DNA of 64,000 nucleotides from Cherax quadricarinatus (taxonomy: Eukaryota > Arthropoda > Malacostraca > Decapoda > Parastacidae): contig NC_091355.1 in the NCBI RefSeq assembly GCF_038502225.1, positions 10,081,778-10,145,777 of the forward strand. The letters are read 5' to 3'. The notes below the pieces were generated by a model. That model was not told the origin of the DNA. It saw only the letters and a list, made by a program, of their open reading frames with translations, and searched no databases. The translations under genes were made by a program, and so were the position numbers. Numbering within the stretch: position 1 is the first letter of the stretch; every line of letters starts with the position of its first letter. This document shows positions 45,201-55,818 of this stretch, in pieces.

Positions 45201-48200
45201 ACATCAATTCAACAAATACATCCATACATAAAGTGATTAAGGAATATTATTATTATTATTATAATCAAGGGGGAAGCGCTAAACCCGTAGGATTATACAG
45301 CGCCCAGGGGAGGGGGGATGTGGAAGGCATTCAGGCTTAATTCGGGGAACTGGAGCACAGATCCAATTCCCTAAATCAAGAGCCCCTCACCAACATCAAG
45401 GAACCTTCCATGAGGGGGATTAAGGAATAAGCAAAATAAATATAGGTGATGGCTACAAATAGGTAATCGTGAATTAGAAAATTTATTGGGAGTTGATATG
45501 AAGGAGCATAAATATGCTATAACTTCTTATGAGAGGTCAAGTGTTTTATTTTTTCATCTTAGGAGCTCAGATTATAGTGTAGGGAGGACTAATACTTAAA
45601 AACTGTCTATTTCTGTTGTTCAGCATATTATAGCCTCCTTTTTGTTTTAATTTTTTTTTTTTTTTTTCAATATACTGGATACTGTATCTCCCACTGAAGC
45701 AGGGCGACTCAAAAAAGAAGAAGACCTTATAAAGCTTTTCCTCTTTTTACATTTAGTAACTTATACAGGAGTAGGAGTTACTTGCCCATTGCTCCCCTCT
45801 TAGTAAGTGTGACTCACTATTATCTTGAATCAAAGTTGTGTTATCTATAATTTGGATAAATATATTTGGTTCAAAATATAGTTCATGGACTACAAGGACA
45901 GATTTATTATATGTTAATCATACATGTATTTATTTTCAAACCTAAAAACTCCCCTTTCTTGGATAAAACATGTTTGACCCCTCACTCCTCCCATTTCCCA
46001 GACATCGTATAATCCTTACGGATGTAAGGCTTCCCCATAAATGATAGTACAGTATGTATATTCTGATTTTATGGGAACACTTTACTGTTGCTGATTATTT
46101 AATTCCAACACTCTGCAGTGAACTCATTCACTGTATGTATTATTGTATTATGATTTAGTATCATTCTTAAATATTAGTACATGTCAATATTTTAAGGCAT
46201 TGGGTCGATGCTTATTTGAAGGTGCACAAGCTATAGCAGTGCCATTTGAAGATATGCAAGACATTCTACAAAGACTGACTGATTTAATGGTGCAGATGGT
46301 GGAGTTTATGTTATCCAAATTAGCTTGTGTATCACCAAATGGCTCAGGTAAGATGCTTATTATATACTGTATTGTCTTTCTATTTAAATTTTGTTTAGTT
46401 CTTTTTTTTTTTGTTTAGGTTTTGATGAGCCACATACTAACCTGTTTGGATATAACTCTTGCCTGACAGCATTTTAACCTCTTATTTTTTTTTTTTCATT
46501 AACCCCTCTTCAGCCTTCCATTTTCAACTGTTTTTTTATAGCCTTGAGTCTAACTTAGTAACCCTAGCTAATTACATCCATTACCTAATCAGCATAAAAA
46601 TAGTAGTTATGGAAATATGTAACTTGCAACAATAGTTGTACAGTCAATACATGGACCTAGATCTATTGTAAGGATTTGAATTAGGTCTAGAGAAAAAAGA
46701 TGTGTTGAAAATGGTATAAAATACTGTACCAACATGTTGATTAAAACACATGTACAACAGTTGGGTATCTTTATTGATGAAACGTTTCACCTACACAGTA
46801 GACTTTTTCAGTCAAATACAGAGAAGAATGTATTGTAGACAACAGTAGTGGTGAGGTAAAGATGATGTAATCGGTCTATCAACCTTGGACAAATAGTTTG
46901 AGGTGGTCAGTCCCTCTGTTGTAAGATTTTGTGTAAGGCTTAGAGGAAAGAGATGATCTGACTCATATTGGTTACACCATATGACAGTTATTATATAAAA
47001 ATGACGAACCATGTCTTATACACTTGCATACATCTTTGTAGAAAACTAGCATATTGCTCATACTGTATACTATATGTGGGTTTTAGCACATTCTATAGAA
47101 TATTCATTTTTGTATGAAGCTGTATTGAAATGCTCAGCTAGCAGGGCCTTGGTAACCCCAAGGCTTCCTGTCCTTTGACACTATTACTGTACAGTATATT
47201 AGTAAAACAAAAATTCAGTACTTTAACCCTTTCAGGGTCCAAGGCCCAAATCTGAAGTGGTGCCCCAGTGTCCAAGAATTTTCAAAAAAAAAAATTGTTA
47301 TTTTTTCTTATGAAATCGTAGAGAAACCTTTTGTGAAGGTAATAAAACAAAAAGTACGAAATTTGGTGGAAAATTGACGAAATTATGCTCTCGCGAATTT
47401 TGATGTGTCAGCGATATTTACGAATCGGCGATTTTGCCAACTTTGACTCCCATTTTAGGCCAATTACTTTATTCCAATCAACCAAATTCTTAGCTATTTC
47501 ACTAGTATGACTTCTATTCTATCGATTGAGCACAAGAAATCTTCAAGTCAACTGTTTCAACTACAAAATAAAGTGATCGGAAATTGTTAATTTGGCCAAT
47601 TTAACACAAAGTTCAAAATATTCCAATTTTAAAATAGGCTCCAGAATAAACAATGTAGGTATTCCTGGAACTAAACTAACATTTCCTCTGTTCATTAGTT
47701 ACATTTTGAGGCTTTACAAATAAATTCCATTTTGATTTTTTATTCACATAATGAATTTTTATTCACACCAAAAAATAGAAGATTTACTGTTATGCAATAC
47801 TGTAATAATTGTATAAATATCATCACCATATTTGTGAATGTATATTAGACCCACCAGCTGACGTGTATTAGATGTGTGAGGTCGTTTGTTTACTCTTGAA
47901 TATCGGCAAAAATTTAACATTTCCGCTACTTTGAGCTCAGTTTCAAGCCAATTTCCAGTGCTAAAACCAATCAAAATCATCTCTATTTCTGTAATATGAC
48001 TTCCATTCTATCAAATGAGACCAAGAAATCGCAAATACAACTATAAAAAACATACGAAAAAACACTGCAAAGTCGCTGTTTTAATCGAAAAATCATGATT
48101 TCAGTTTTTTTCTCTCATTATACACAGTGTGCTGCAGGATCTGTTTTATGTGGTGCACACATACCACATAGATGTATTCTCTCATATCTAGGCCCAAATG

Positions 48201-51200
48201 TACCACTCACAGTTTATCAGAGTGAGCTGAGCTCATGACGTAGATCTACGGTTTGGACCCTGAACGTAAAGCCGTAGATCTACGGGACGGACCCTGAAAG
48301 GGTTAATGGTTGTATGGTTGACTTTGTTGTAGAATTTGTAGCTGTTATATAATTATTACTACCACTAATATTATTTCCAATATTTATTTTATTTTATTAA
48401 AACTATGAAACACAAGTGCTGTATGACCCCTGTGGATTTAGCACATCCCCATGAATATAATTCAGTAATAATAACTATGAAACTTCTTACAGCCATAGCT
48501 CCATCTTTTGCTGAGATGGGAGCTGCTGTGGAGGTGATCATCAAAGAGTGTGAGGGAAGCCTGGAGGAACCACCAGGAGCACAACCTGCTACCTCTCATG
48601 GTGGTCATGAAGACACACAAGAGCAAGATGAAGATAATTATGAGGACAATTCTCTGTCTGAGGATCATATGTTAATTTTGTCTTGCTGTTGGCAAACTCT
48701 GAAGGTTAGATGTTCTCTTTTCTGTTTTTATTCTTCCAGAAGGTGCACACACATAGGTACAAGAGAAGATACAGTGGAACCTTGTTACTCAAACAGCTCC
48801 CTACTTGAACAATTCGGTATTCGAACGCTTTGTTCGGTAAAAAAATTGCTTGCTAGTCGACTGTTTGCTCAGCACTCGACCAAACACACACGACCTGCCA
48901 CTGTAAACTATTAGATTAGTTATAACAGTCAAACAAAAAGAAAATTGGTTGGGGAAAATTCGTACGGTACGCAAACAGGTTGGCATTCGAACAGCCTTCT
49001 GGGACGAATTTAGCTCGAGTACCAAGGTTCCACTGTATTAAGCTTGAAGCAGTTAGTGGATGGTTCAAAGGATGGTGAAAACTTGGCTTATGATACCAAC
49101 AAGCTGTGGGTTAAGACACCAGCAAATACTTTGCACATTTTATTATGGAATCATTTCTGTCCTGGGGCCTTGTTCACTCCAGACATTCATGGAGCATGAG
49201 AGACATAGGTTTATATAGAAAAATTACATGTGAGGTAAGCTGAATTTTAGTAAAGCCAGGTGAGCTGGAAAGCTTGGGTTGCTTTAAAAGTAAGTTAAAT
49301 AAATACAAGATGAGAAAGGTTGGATTTGTGAAGGACATAACTAACATGAGCAAGTAGGCCTTCTGCAGTGCTCCTCCTTTCTTACGTTGTTACGCTCACC
49401 TGATTTCTGTATCCTGAGGTAGCTGCCACCTCCTTCAATGATTTCACCAGAAAGCAATCTTCTACAATGTCCCCAGTATCTATCACTGGTGTCTACACTA
49501 TCCTTTGCAGGCTCTGACAGGAAGTATTTGTAGAAGACTGGTAGAAGTCTGTCGTTTATGATGAAGGAAGATACTGTGTAGCAGGGATGACCAAAGTAAT
49601 GCCTGTGATGCAGATACAGAGGGGTATTTAATGAAACAGAATGAAACCCAACTGGTCATCAGTGAGCCAAATTTAAGAAGTTGCCAGCATTAAGAAGCTT
49701 CCCTAATAGTGGTAACAAATAAAGTAGTACAAAAAGCAGGAAGCTATAAGATACCTGCTACATTGGCACACATGCTTCTTGAATACACATTGTCCAGCCC
49801 TTCTTGGGACACAGCCATCAGATGAGCATAAGAATGTATAAGAATGGAGTAAGCCTATTGAAGCATGCCATGTAAGGCCTTTTCAGATCCAACCCTTCTC
49901 ATATATGCATTTGTCTAACCTATTTATAAAGCTACTCAGCTTTTCAGCTTGCCAGACCTTACTAAAGTTCAGCATACTTTGTTGAGGCATATGGTATTCC
50001 AACAAAGGAAACCACTGTATTTTTTTTTTTTAACATGGTGGTCATCTCCCACCATGGCAGAGTGACCCGAAAAAGAAGAAACAAGTTTTTCCTTTTTTTT
50101 TGCATTTAGTAATTTATACAGGAGAAGGGGTTACTAGCCCCTTGCTTCTGGCATTTTAGTCGTGTCTTATGACACGCATAGGTTATGGAGGAACTAGTCT
50201 GTATTTTAATTCATTACTTATAACTGTAATGTGACTTTTAGAATAATCACTTGAATTATGTGAACTTTACAGTCATAACAGTAACACTTACCAAACTTAC
50301 ATTTCAGATTTGCTGTACAGTGTCCAGCATGTGTGTGTCCCAATGGTTGAATTATTTCAGTGAAGTCCTACTTGAAAAAGTGTTACGTTCAGTTGTTGTT
50401 CGTGTGTTGACAGGCACAAGACACAAAGGAGCAATAGAGGGTGCAAGGACTGCTTACAGCCAAATTTGTCAAGTTCTGCTCAACACCAACTCAAAAATTG
50501 GTCAACTTGTGTACAAACAGGTTTACTTAGTCTTTATTGTTTCCTGTAAATCATAATTTATATATGAAGCTTTTTTTCATCTGTACTGAAAGGAATAGCT
50601 TAGTTTTTACAAGAAAATCACTTTGTATAAACAGTCTTGTTTCCTATTTAACCTAATTATAAACATTATTTCTGCATTCCTGTTGCATTTATTGTTACAT
50701 AATATTTTACTTTAACCTCTTAGCTGAAGTATTGTAGTAAGGATAAACTTTGGTATAGGTGAACCAGATAGTAAAGCTGTGTTGGCAATCTCCTTCTAAA
50801 ATTAGACCAAATAGTCGGACTTGAGTCCTGGAAATGGGAAGTACAATGCCTGCACTTTAAAGGAGGGGTTTGGGATATTGGCAGTTTGGAGGGATATGTT
50901 GTGTATCTTTATATGTGTATGCTTCTAGACTGTTGTATTCTGAGCACCTCTGCAAAAACAGTGATAATGTGCGAGTGTGGTGAAAGTGTTGAATGATGAT
51001 GAAAGTATTTTCTTTTTGGGGATTTTCTTTCTTTTTTGGGTCACCCTGCCTCGGTGGGAGACGGCCGAATTGTTGAAAAAAAAAAAAAAAAAAAAAAAAA
51101 TGAGTAAATATGCTAATGTACATTCATTTATGTCTTTACAAGTATAAACATAAATAATTCTTTTTGAATTGGTTTAGATACCATAAAATAACATATATAG

Positions 51201-54200
51201 TATTTTGTTTTCAGGTTCGAGAAATTTTGGATCAACTGAGGGAAGGTGTTCGCACCTCTGTAACTCGACGAGCAGCAGGGATGGCTATGATGATACAAGC
51301 TGCTTGTGGTGCTGCACCACAAACTAATGCTTTACTCATTAATGAAACCATCATTAGTCTTCTTAGCATTACAGAGACAGAGGTAGGTTGTTGGCTGAAG
51401 AAATATAATAGTGATCTGAAAAGCCTAAAGATGGCCAACATCCCACTTAAAGCTCTTGCATGGTGAATTCATAAATACATTGTAAGGTTTTTTACTATAT
51501 TTCAGTGGGAAAAGTGAGAATGTACTTTGAACCACAGCTACCCCTAAATAGATATAGTATTAGTAAAATATTTTGTGGTATATTTTAGTCTCTGAGATAT
51601 GCTGTCTTGTATATTGTTTGAAGAATTATCAGATAATGTTAACTTATACTCTCCATAAATAACAAAAAAAAAGGCACAATACCGTGACTGGAACGATACA
51701 CAAATAACCCGCACATAGAAGAGAGGAGATTACGACGTTTTGGTCCGACTCGGACCATTTACAAAGTCACACTAACCAGAATTGGAGCAGGACGGGTATA
51801 TATAGGCAGGAAGAGGTACTGGTGGTAGTATATATGCCTATATATACCCGTCCTGCTCCAATTCTGGTTAGTGTGACTTTGTAAATGGTCCAAGTCGGAC
51901 CGAAACGTCGTCGTAAGCTCCTCTCTTCTATGTGCAGGTTATTTGTGTATTATACTCTTCATATCTGAGGTACCTTCATACTTGTATGATTTTCATCATC
52001 ATTCTACATTGCGCTTTTCCTAGTAAGCATGGCCTCCATATATACTTGAATACATAAGTCAAGGTAGGGCGGAGTTGCATAACGAAGTTGTAAAACTAAA
52101 CGATTATGCCCTGTTTTTTCCTTGTATTTTGGGGCACTGCACGTTTGATGATTCTTCGAGTTTGGCTGTGTTTCTTTTAGTATTTGCTGTACTATTTTCA
52201 GAGTTTGGCCAATTACACTAGGCAACAAAATTTAACTTTTTATCCAGCTCAGAAATAATGAAGTGTGTAGTGTAGTATCTTCTTATTGTTTAGAGTGTGT
52301 TGCCTGATGGCAAATATATATGTAATGTATACCTTTACAGGAGGGGAGGACGGGTAGGGGTCGTCCTAGGAAAGGATGGAGAGAAGGGGTAAAAGAGGTT
52401 TTGTGTGCAAGAGGCTTGGGCATGCAGCAGGCATGTTTGAGTGTGTTAGATAGGAGTGAATAAACACAAATGGTTTCTGGGACCTGACAAACTGTTGGAG
52501 TGTGAGCAGGTTAATATTTTGTGAAGGGATTCAGGGAAACTGGTTAGGCGGACTTGAGTCCTGGAGGTGGGAAGTACAATGCCTGCACTTTAAAGGAGAG
52601 GTTTGGGATATTGGCTGTTTGGAGTGACATCTAAACTGTCGTATCTGAGTGCCTCTGCAAAGGTAGTGATTGTGTGTGAATGATGGTGAAAGCATTTCTT
52701 TCTTTTTTGGGTCACCCTGCCTCAGTGGGAGATGGCTGATATATTGAAAAAACAAACAAACCTGTACAGCAACCATATGTATGGTATAGTGCACATGGCA
52801 TTTAATGTTGAGATGTTTACATTTTTTACGATATTTAGAATCACTTTGAAGATCATTTCATGCTCATGTCATTTTGTTTGCAACACAAAAGATTTCATTA
52901 TAGTAAATAATCAATTTTGAAACAATATATTGTTATATTTAGTCTCACAGCAAGATTTTCCTTCTCAGTATGAGGAGAAAAGTACAACCGACTCACCCCC
53001 AGTATTAGCTCTTCATGTGCTACATTCTTTGGTCAGCCATGCTCCTCTGGCCTATCACCTGATGTACCATATACCTGCCATTACTGCTACCTGCCTTCAA
53101 GCTTTTACCACTGACTCATGGGCTCTCAGGTAACCTTATATACTAGTATCACTTAATGTACTTTACATTTTTATGTACTTTCAGCTTCAGATGATTACAT
53201 TTGATTGTGGTATTCTTGTTTCAAAATGAAAAAGACATAAACTTTTGTGCTTGTTTTATTTTACAAGTTTCTATATTTACCAGTTTGCCACTGATATTTT
53301 TTAATCTTACTTTTTCTAACTTTAGGTGTTATTATTATTATTATTATAATCAAGGGGGAAGCGCTAAACCCGGAGGATTATACAGCGCCTGGGGGGAGGA
53401 TGTGGAAGGCATTCAGGCTTAATTCGGGGAACTGGAGCACAGATCCAATTCCCTAAATCAAGAGCCCCTCACCAACATCAAGGAACCTTCCTTGAGGGGT
53501 TAGGTGTTATTAGATATTATCTATAATGCAGTTAACTTAAGAATATTTTGTCTTTTTCTTGGCATACAATTATGTATAATGTACACAAAATTTGAATAAC
53601 ATGCAGTATTACAAAATCCATTCTTTCCTTGTTGGTACATAGTGTCAAGGATAAAAGGAAGAATGACAGCTAATACCACTTGTGTTCAACCCTTCTCATT
53701 CCCTGCTATAGTTTAGATACTCCTGAGCTTATTTTCATATTAAATACTGTACCTAGTGGGAGACTTCTCTTTATATGTTGCATTGCAATTTACAGGAATG
53801 CAGCGCTGCAATTATATGCAGCTGCTGTGCCTAGGATGGTGGGTCAGAAGAAAGTTCGTGAAGATTCTTCCACTCTGAACAGTCTCACAGCTCCAGAGTT
53901 TCTGTTCCGACACCCAGTCCTTGTAGATTCCCTTCTTCATTTACTTTCAAATTCGGAGGATGCGAGAGAGACACATCAAAGTTTTTCACACTTTATGGAC
54001 ATGAAAATGAAAGAAAGAACTGGATGTAAAAATGAGCAATTGTCTATAAAAATTTCATCTAGTATAGTCCCAGTACTGAGTTTAGTGGCAAGACTTTCAC
54101 CTGGAACTGAACTGCAGCAGAATAAAGAGCTTAATGACACACTCAGTAAATTCTGCCAGGTTACTAACAGACTACTGGGTTCACCTGTATACACCATACG

Positions 54201-55818
54201 CAGACTTTCTTCTCTTGCTATTGTGGCTCTTACTCCTGTTGAGCAGACCCACTTCTATATTAACAACATTCTTCATGTACTAAGAATCCCAGAGGTAGCT
54301 AGTACAAATATGATTCATGGTAACCTCTTTGCACTGAAAAGCTTTCTGCAAACATATCCTAAGCTCATATACGACCAGCACCTGAAGGATAATATTGTTG
54401 CTACTCTTAGTTGGCTCATGGAAGCAAACAATAAATGTCCCATTATTGATGCCCTAGTATTGAATATCTTTATTCTTCTGCAGGTGTCTATCACAGTAGA
54501 CATGAAGCCTTTGGATCCATTTCAGCCAGGTATGGCAGAGTACTTGCAAAATTTCACCACTATAAAAATTGAACATAATTTTAAGGATACAGTTGAAAAG
54601 GTGTTGTTATCAGAGCATGAGTTAGAAGACCCTTGTATTGAGCATGTAATTGATAGTTTTAAGATCCACAGTGATGGTTCTTGGAGGTGCAAAATTGAAG
54701 CATTATTATGGCAAAGATTAGAAGATAAACCCATAATACAACGAGCTTTGTTGCCAATTATGAAGCTGTTATGTGCCTTATTAGAATTTGATGATAGCCT
54801 GAATTGTGTTCCATCTGAAAAATGTATTAAAAAACTTTTAATATTGCTTCAGGGATGTTATGGGACAAAAGCTGCTTCATTGACTTTGGTTGTTATTGCT
54901 CACATATTTAACAAACTGCAAGATAATCAGTGGTTTGGAAATGAGGTAAAGAGTGATATGTTTTTTGCATTTTCCAAAACCATCAGTCTGTACTCAGAGC
55001 CAGCTTCCACAGATGATTACCGGTTGGCTGCAAGCAAGGCACTCAAGATATCAGTGAAAGGATTGCTTTACTTTCATGAAGACGTTGATTCAGCATATAA
55101 AGAGCTGTTAATTGTTGCATGCACTAAGCTCCTACAAGATGAAGATTCAAACATAAGAGATTCTGCATGTCAGATTGTGTTCTCATTCTTAGATAGTGAC
55201 CATGCAAATGAAAGAAATATCTCAAAGCAAACATTACTAGACATGAAAAATTTCAGTTGGCAACCTCACTCAAAGGTTCTACTTCATCCAAACTTAGCTT
55301 TATTGGAATTTGCTAAAATTATTGTTAGAAGATGTGTTTGCACTAGTGACTGGTCAATGTTGAGGGTGATTTGGAAGATATGCTCTGGCCAGTATAATTG
55401 TAATTTTTCATTACTCTACATGTCTAAGTCTTCTCTGTTTGAGTCACACACTATGAACTCATATGAAGAGCCTAAGCAACTGAGTCAAACACTGGCCAAG
55501 GCAATGCTAGACACACTTGCAGAAGCTCCAGCAACAGTAGTCCAAAACAGCATACCAAATTGGCTGCAGGAAGAGGGGGAAATTTTAAATAAAAATGGAG
55601 AAATCCTTGGTAAACTTGCTTCCCAGCAGACACAGTTGGCTACTCAAAAAAAACTCTTTACTGCCACTTCTATTCATATTATTGCTTTAGAGACACTCTT
55701 ATCCTTAGGTAATATATTTAACATACCAGTTAATTTAAGCAGTCCCATCACCTGGAATTCATCATGTTTTTGTACTCTATTAGATATTCATAAAGAATAC
55801 AAAGGTACAATACTGTAA
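32934..55818 (+). CDS. THADA: THADA homologue (tRNA position-32 2'-O-methyltransferase cofactor)
   Basis: Fifteen coding exons join in frame: 32934-33014, 33345-33497, 33870-34010, 34463-35116, 35713-35923, 36264-36448, 41789-41958, 42254-43454, 45036-45167, 46197-46347, 48493-48704, 50308-50520, 51215-51382, 52951-53129 and 53796-55818 (5,874 nt, 1,957 residues), matching the length of vertebrate THADA. It is a HEAT/armadillo-like helical-repeat protein. Family landmarks occur in order: CCWQTLK (about 1091-1097), RHKGA (about 1135), TRRAAGMAMMIQA (about 1185-1197; vertebrates have TRRSAG), ALHVLHSL, WALRNAALQLYAA (the vertebrate VWAVRNSSTLLFSA) and SPVYTIRRLSSLAIVAL. Yeast Trm732 and human THADA bind Trm7/FTSJ1 to methylate tRNA nucleotide 32; fly THADA also affects SERCA and energy balance. 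Every junction has GT-AG ends. No frameshift or internal stop is seen, so the gene looks functional. The last five codons appear repeat-derived. Confidence 0.94.
33345..33497 (+). CDS. THADA: THADA exon 2
   Basis: 153 nt in phase 0, between ctttacag and gtaaca. Encodes ETELLLPDVKRLLIAEVI and onward to HNLSWE. Confidence 0.75.
33870..34010 (+). CDS. THADA: THADA exon 3
   Basis: Encodes LVCTGCPTLHESLAVCLEE to CFNVAAK in phase 0. An AG five bases upstream (33,863-33,864) would put TGA in frame at once, so the second AG of tttagtgaag must be used. Confidence 0.75.
34286..34345. repeat. AAT microsatellite
   Basis: AAT run followed by an inverted ATT run in THADA intron 3, able to fold into a hairpin. 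Confidence 0.9.
34463..35116 (+). CDS. THADA: THADA exon 4
   Basis: 654 nt, phase 0, between gttttcag and gtaagg. Encodes ALHGMLQYVLPKIFHHLEK to TFTFQAFQ. Helical-repeat character. Confidence 0.88.
35395..35575 (+). mobile_element. LINE-A-derived short element, partial
   Basis: gtggagaagaatccttcctc through gactagtacccccttctctt to the diverged tail (ggtcaccctgtctaggtggg) in THADA intron 4. Confidence 0.7.
35713..35923 (+). CDS. THADA: THADA exon 5
   Basis: Starts after ttcattag and encodes VLQVWLSSVRKLGSRIQQ; ends in phase 1 at gtatga. Confidence 0.82.
36264..36448 (+). CDS. THADA: THADA exon 6
   Basis: Encodes GVSDVVYSCMVELLELHEDG to AISYVTPRE, ending in phase 0 at gtaagt. A fold-back pair of LINE-A tail motifs begins about 15 bases inside the following intron. 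Confidence 0.85.
36463..36612. repeat. Fold-back of LINE-A tail motifs next to the exon 6 donor
   Basis: cacaccggccgtctcccacc at the left faces ggttggagacagccagtgtg at the right, about 100 bases apart. Confidence 0.7.
36812..37297 (-). mobile_element. LINE-A-derived short element, near full length
   Basis: Minus-strand copy from the LINE-A 5' start (ggttggtagacagcaaccac at 37,297) to the tail motif at 36,825-36,857. Its 5' end touches the truncated ORF of the next LINE-A fragment without a gap. Confidence 0.8.
37298..37850 (+). mobile_element. LINE-A 3' fragment (ORF2 end, 3' UTR, poly-A)
   Basis: The frame 37,298-37,528 encodes the last part of ORF2 ([20 protein letters not shown] to WRRMVFGT), then the 3' UTR and tail. 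Confidence 0.88.
38437..39078 (+). pseudogene. LINE-A apurinic-type endonuclease part, frameshifted from RT
   Basis: Encodes the endonuclease motifs GSLNVRG, LALSETKL, SVYAPGEE and VVGDFNAKVG, ending at CIGG and a stop. The frame of the adjacent ORF takes over near 39,050 with LLDYVLV, where one extra T in agtagttttgttaga would explain the break. No poly-A-binding or zinc-knuckle ORF1 is seen upstream. Confidence 0.85.
39041..41362 (+). CDS. LINE-A reverse transcriptase (non-LTR)
   Basis: 773 codons are open. The start carries the last endonuclease motifs ([18 protein letters not shown]). The reverse transcriptase contains [62 protein letters not shown] and the catalytic [10 protein letters not shown], then the C-terminal [11 protein letters not shown] and [20 protein letters not shown] with a basic GRGRPRKGW. 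It would copy its own RNA at a nicked target. The protein is cut from its endonuclease by one frameshift, so this copy is probably dead, but its freshness suggests active relatives. Confidence 0.9.
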   Translation: MKVVLLDYVLVDKRLMGRLQDVHVYRGATDISDHYLVVATVRVRGRWEKRKVATTSKREVKVYKLREEEVRARYKRLLAERWASAKMSSGGVEEGWNSFKNAVLECGAEVCGYRRVGAGGKRSDWWNDEVKGVIKEKKVAYERFLQSRSVIRRAEYMESKRKVKRVVRECKRRADERVGEALSRNFNENKKKFWSELNKLRKPRESMDLSVKNRVGELVDGEREVLGRWREYFEELLNVKEEREAVISCTGQGGIPSFRSEEEQTVSVVEVREALRRMKGGKAAGTDGIMTEMLKAGGDIVLEWLVLLFNKCLKEGKVPRDWRRACIVPLYKGKGDKRDCKNYRGISLLSIPGKVYGRVIIERIRGKTECRIADEQGGFRVGRGCVDQVFTLKHICEQYLDKGREVFIAFMDLEKAYDRVDRGAMWQMLQVYGIGGKLLNVVKSFYEDSEAQVMVCRKEGEYFPVKVGLRQGCVMSPWLFNIFIDGVVKEVNARVFGRGVGLNYGESNSKWELTQLLFADDTVLMGDSKEKLQRLVDEFENVCKGRKLKVNIEKSKVMRVSNDLDKEKLDIKLGRRSMEEVNVFRYLGVDVSADGFMKDEVNHRIDEGKKVSGALRYMWSQKTLSMEAKKGMYESIVVPTLLYGCEAWVVNAAARRRLEAVEMSCLRAMCGVNIMQKIRSVEIRRMCGVNKSISQRAEEGLLRWFGHLERMDQSRMTWKAYKSIGEGKRGRGRPRKGWKEGVKEVLWVRGLDFQQACMSVLDRSEWRRMILGT
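41789..41958 (+). CDS. THADA: THADA exon 7
   Basis: Encodes ALALQPTLPAGLVRSLSVNH to CEALHGD. Its acceptor follows the end of the inserted LINE-A and its target-site duplication by only about 30 bases. A branch-point-like ttttaac at 41,765-41,771 survives between them. Confidence 0.85.
42127..42242 (+). mobile_element. TAA-tailed retroposon on the THADA exon 8 acceptor
   Basis: The truncated element ctgtatggcccttgtgggtt, gcttaatttgattg and a long TAA run is flanked by the direct repeat tatggtttcaggc (42,114-42,126 and 42,243-42,255), which contains the splice acceptor itself. Confidence 0.85.
42254..43454 (+). CDS. THADA: THADA exon 8 (large)
   Basis: 1,201 nt from RLTQQHVLSLWLPTTLHHYP to DHDVSTLLK. 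It holds a (GAT)9 coding microsatellite at 42,554-42,580 giving nine aspartates in an acidic linker. The acceptor is preceded by an AAT repeat rather than a polypyrimidine tract because a retroposon landed there. Confidence 0.9.
43724..44260. other. Intronic G-rich stretch and CTCATTCATTGC-type repeats
   Basis: 43,730-43,930 is strongly G/A-rich (ggaggctggagg phrases). 44,100-44,235 holds loose units like cctcccttgttcattg. The frames across them are low complexity and I see no gene. Confidence 0.6.
45036..45167 (+). CDS. THADA: THADA exon 9
   Basis: 132 nt, phase 0. Encodes TMDLSFESGNLINFLFVRVE and KSLLEAARCAPLHGSLL, matching the vertebrate segment with LLQAAASFPMYG. Confidence 0.88.
45243..45420 (-). 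mobile_element. TAA-tailed short retroposon
   Basis: ATT run, then aatcaagggggaagcgctaa and accaacatcaaggaaccttc. Nearly identical to 53,335-53,505. Confidence 0.8.
45660..45800 (-). mobile_element. LINE-A-derived short element, diverged
   Basis: T-run, tail motif (gtatctcccactgaagcagg) and the 5'-region end (acttatacaggagtaggagt) in reverse. Confidence 0.6.
46197..46347 (+). CDS. THADA: THADA exon 10
   Basis: 151 nt, starting after ttttaag and ending in phase 1. Encodes ALGRCLFEGAQAIAVPFEDM to LACVSPNGS. Confidence 0.85.
47227..48302 (+). mobile_element. TTAA-1 element, diverged copy
   Basis: 1,076 bp between TTAA sites (47,223 and 48,303), ends ccctttcagggtcc and ggaccctgaaaggg. The palindrome near the right end is tagatctacg instead of gtactagtac. 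The first conserved ORF carries a TGA here where young copies have TGG. Confidence 0.8.
48493..48704 (+). CDS. THADA: THADA exon 11
   Basis: 212 nt. Encodes an acidic, low-complexity stretch (EDTQEQDEDNYEDN) before MLILSCCWQTLK, the conserved entry to the central THADA domain. The donor is gttaga. Confidence 0.87.
48772..49035. mobile_element. Tigger-like TA-flanked miniature element
   Basis: 264 bp with ends cagtggaaccttgttactc and gagtaccaaggttccactg between TA dinucleotides, 67 bases after THADA exon 11. Confidence 0.85.
50015..50205 (-). mobile_element. LINE-A-derived short element, partial
   Basis: T-run, tail motif (tctcccaccatggcagagtg) and gggttactagccccttgctt in reverse, 103 bases before THADA exon 12. 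Confidence 0.7.
50308..50520 (+). CDS. THADA: THADA exon 12
   Basis: 213 nt, phase 0. Encodes ICCTVSSMCVSQWLNYFSE and the conserved TGTRHKGAIEGARTAYSQI. Confidence 0.88.
50814..51101 (+). mobile_element. LINE-A 3' UTR fragment
   Basis: Starts at gtcggacttgagtcctggaa and ends with the tail motif and a long A-run; close to the copy at 41,430-41,736. Confidence 0.9.
51215..51382 (+). CDS. THADA: THADA exon 13 (conserved TRR motif)
   Basis: 168 nt, phase 0. Encodes VREILDQLREGVRTSVTRRA followed by AGMAMMIQA, the most conserved segment of the family. Confidence 0.92.
51698..51948. repeat. Long inverted repeat (arms about 110 bp, loop about 26 bp)
   Basis: The left arm acacaaataacccgcacat to gtatatataggca (51,698-51,808) is complementary to 51,835-51,948. 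It includes the phrases ggtccgactcggaccat and atggtccaagtcggacc. Part of it matches 31,440-31,570. Confidence 0.9.
52335..52760 (+). mobile_element. LINE-A 3' fragment, older
   Basis: Begins in the ORF2 end (gggtaggggtcgtcctagga) and runs through a diverged 3' UTR to the tail (ccctgcctcagtgggagatg). Confidence 0.8.
52951..53129 (+). CDS. THADA: THADA exon 14
   Basis: 179 nt. Encodes QDFPSQYEEKSTTDSPPVLA and LHVLHSLVSHAP to TTDSWALR. The acceptor is the second AG of tttagtctcacag; the first would shift the frame into an early stop. Confidence 0.88.
53335..53505 (-). mobile_element. TAA-tailed short retroposon
   Basis: Nearly identical to 45,243-45,420, in THADA intron 14. Confidence 0.8.
53796..55818 (+). 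CDS. THADA: THADA exon 15 (last, large)
   Basis: 2,023 nt. Completes the WALR-NAALQLYAA landmark and encodes about 673 residues of helical repeats to the stop at 55,816-55,818. GTIL before the stop lies in a sequence resembling the repeats at 51,670 and 31,420. Confidence 0.92.

Noticed and set aside
48705..48914. Extension of THADA exon 11 through the donor (open to 48,914)
   Set aside because: The extension runs into a TA-flanked Tigger-like element, while splicing at 48,704 restores the conserved frame with exon 12.
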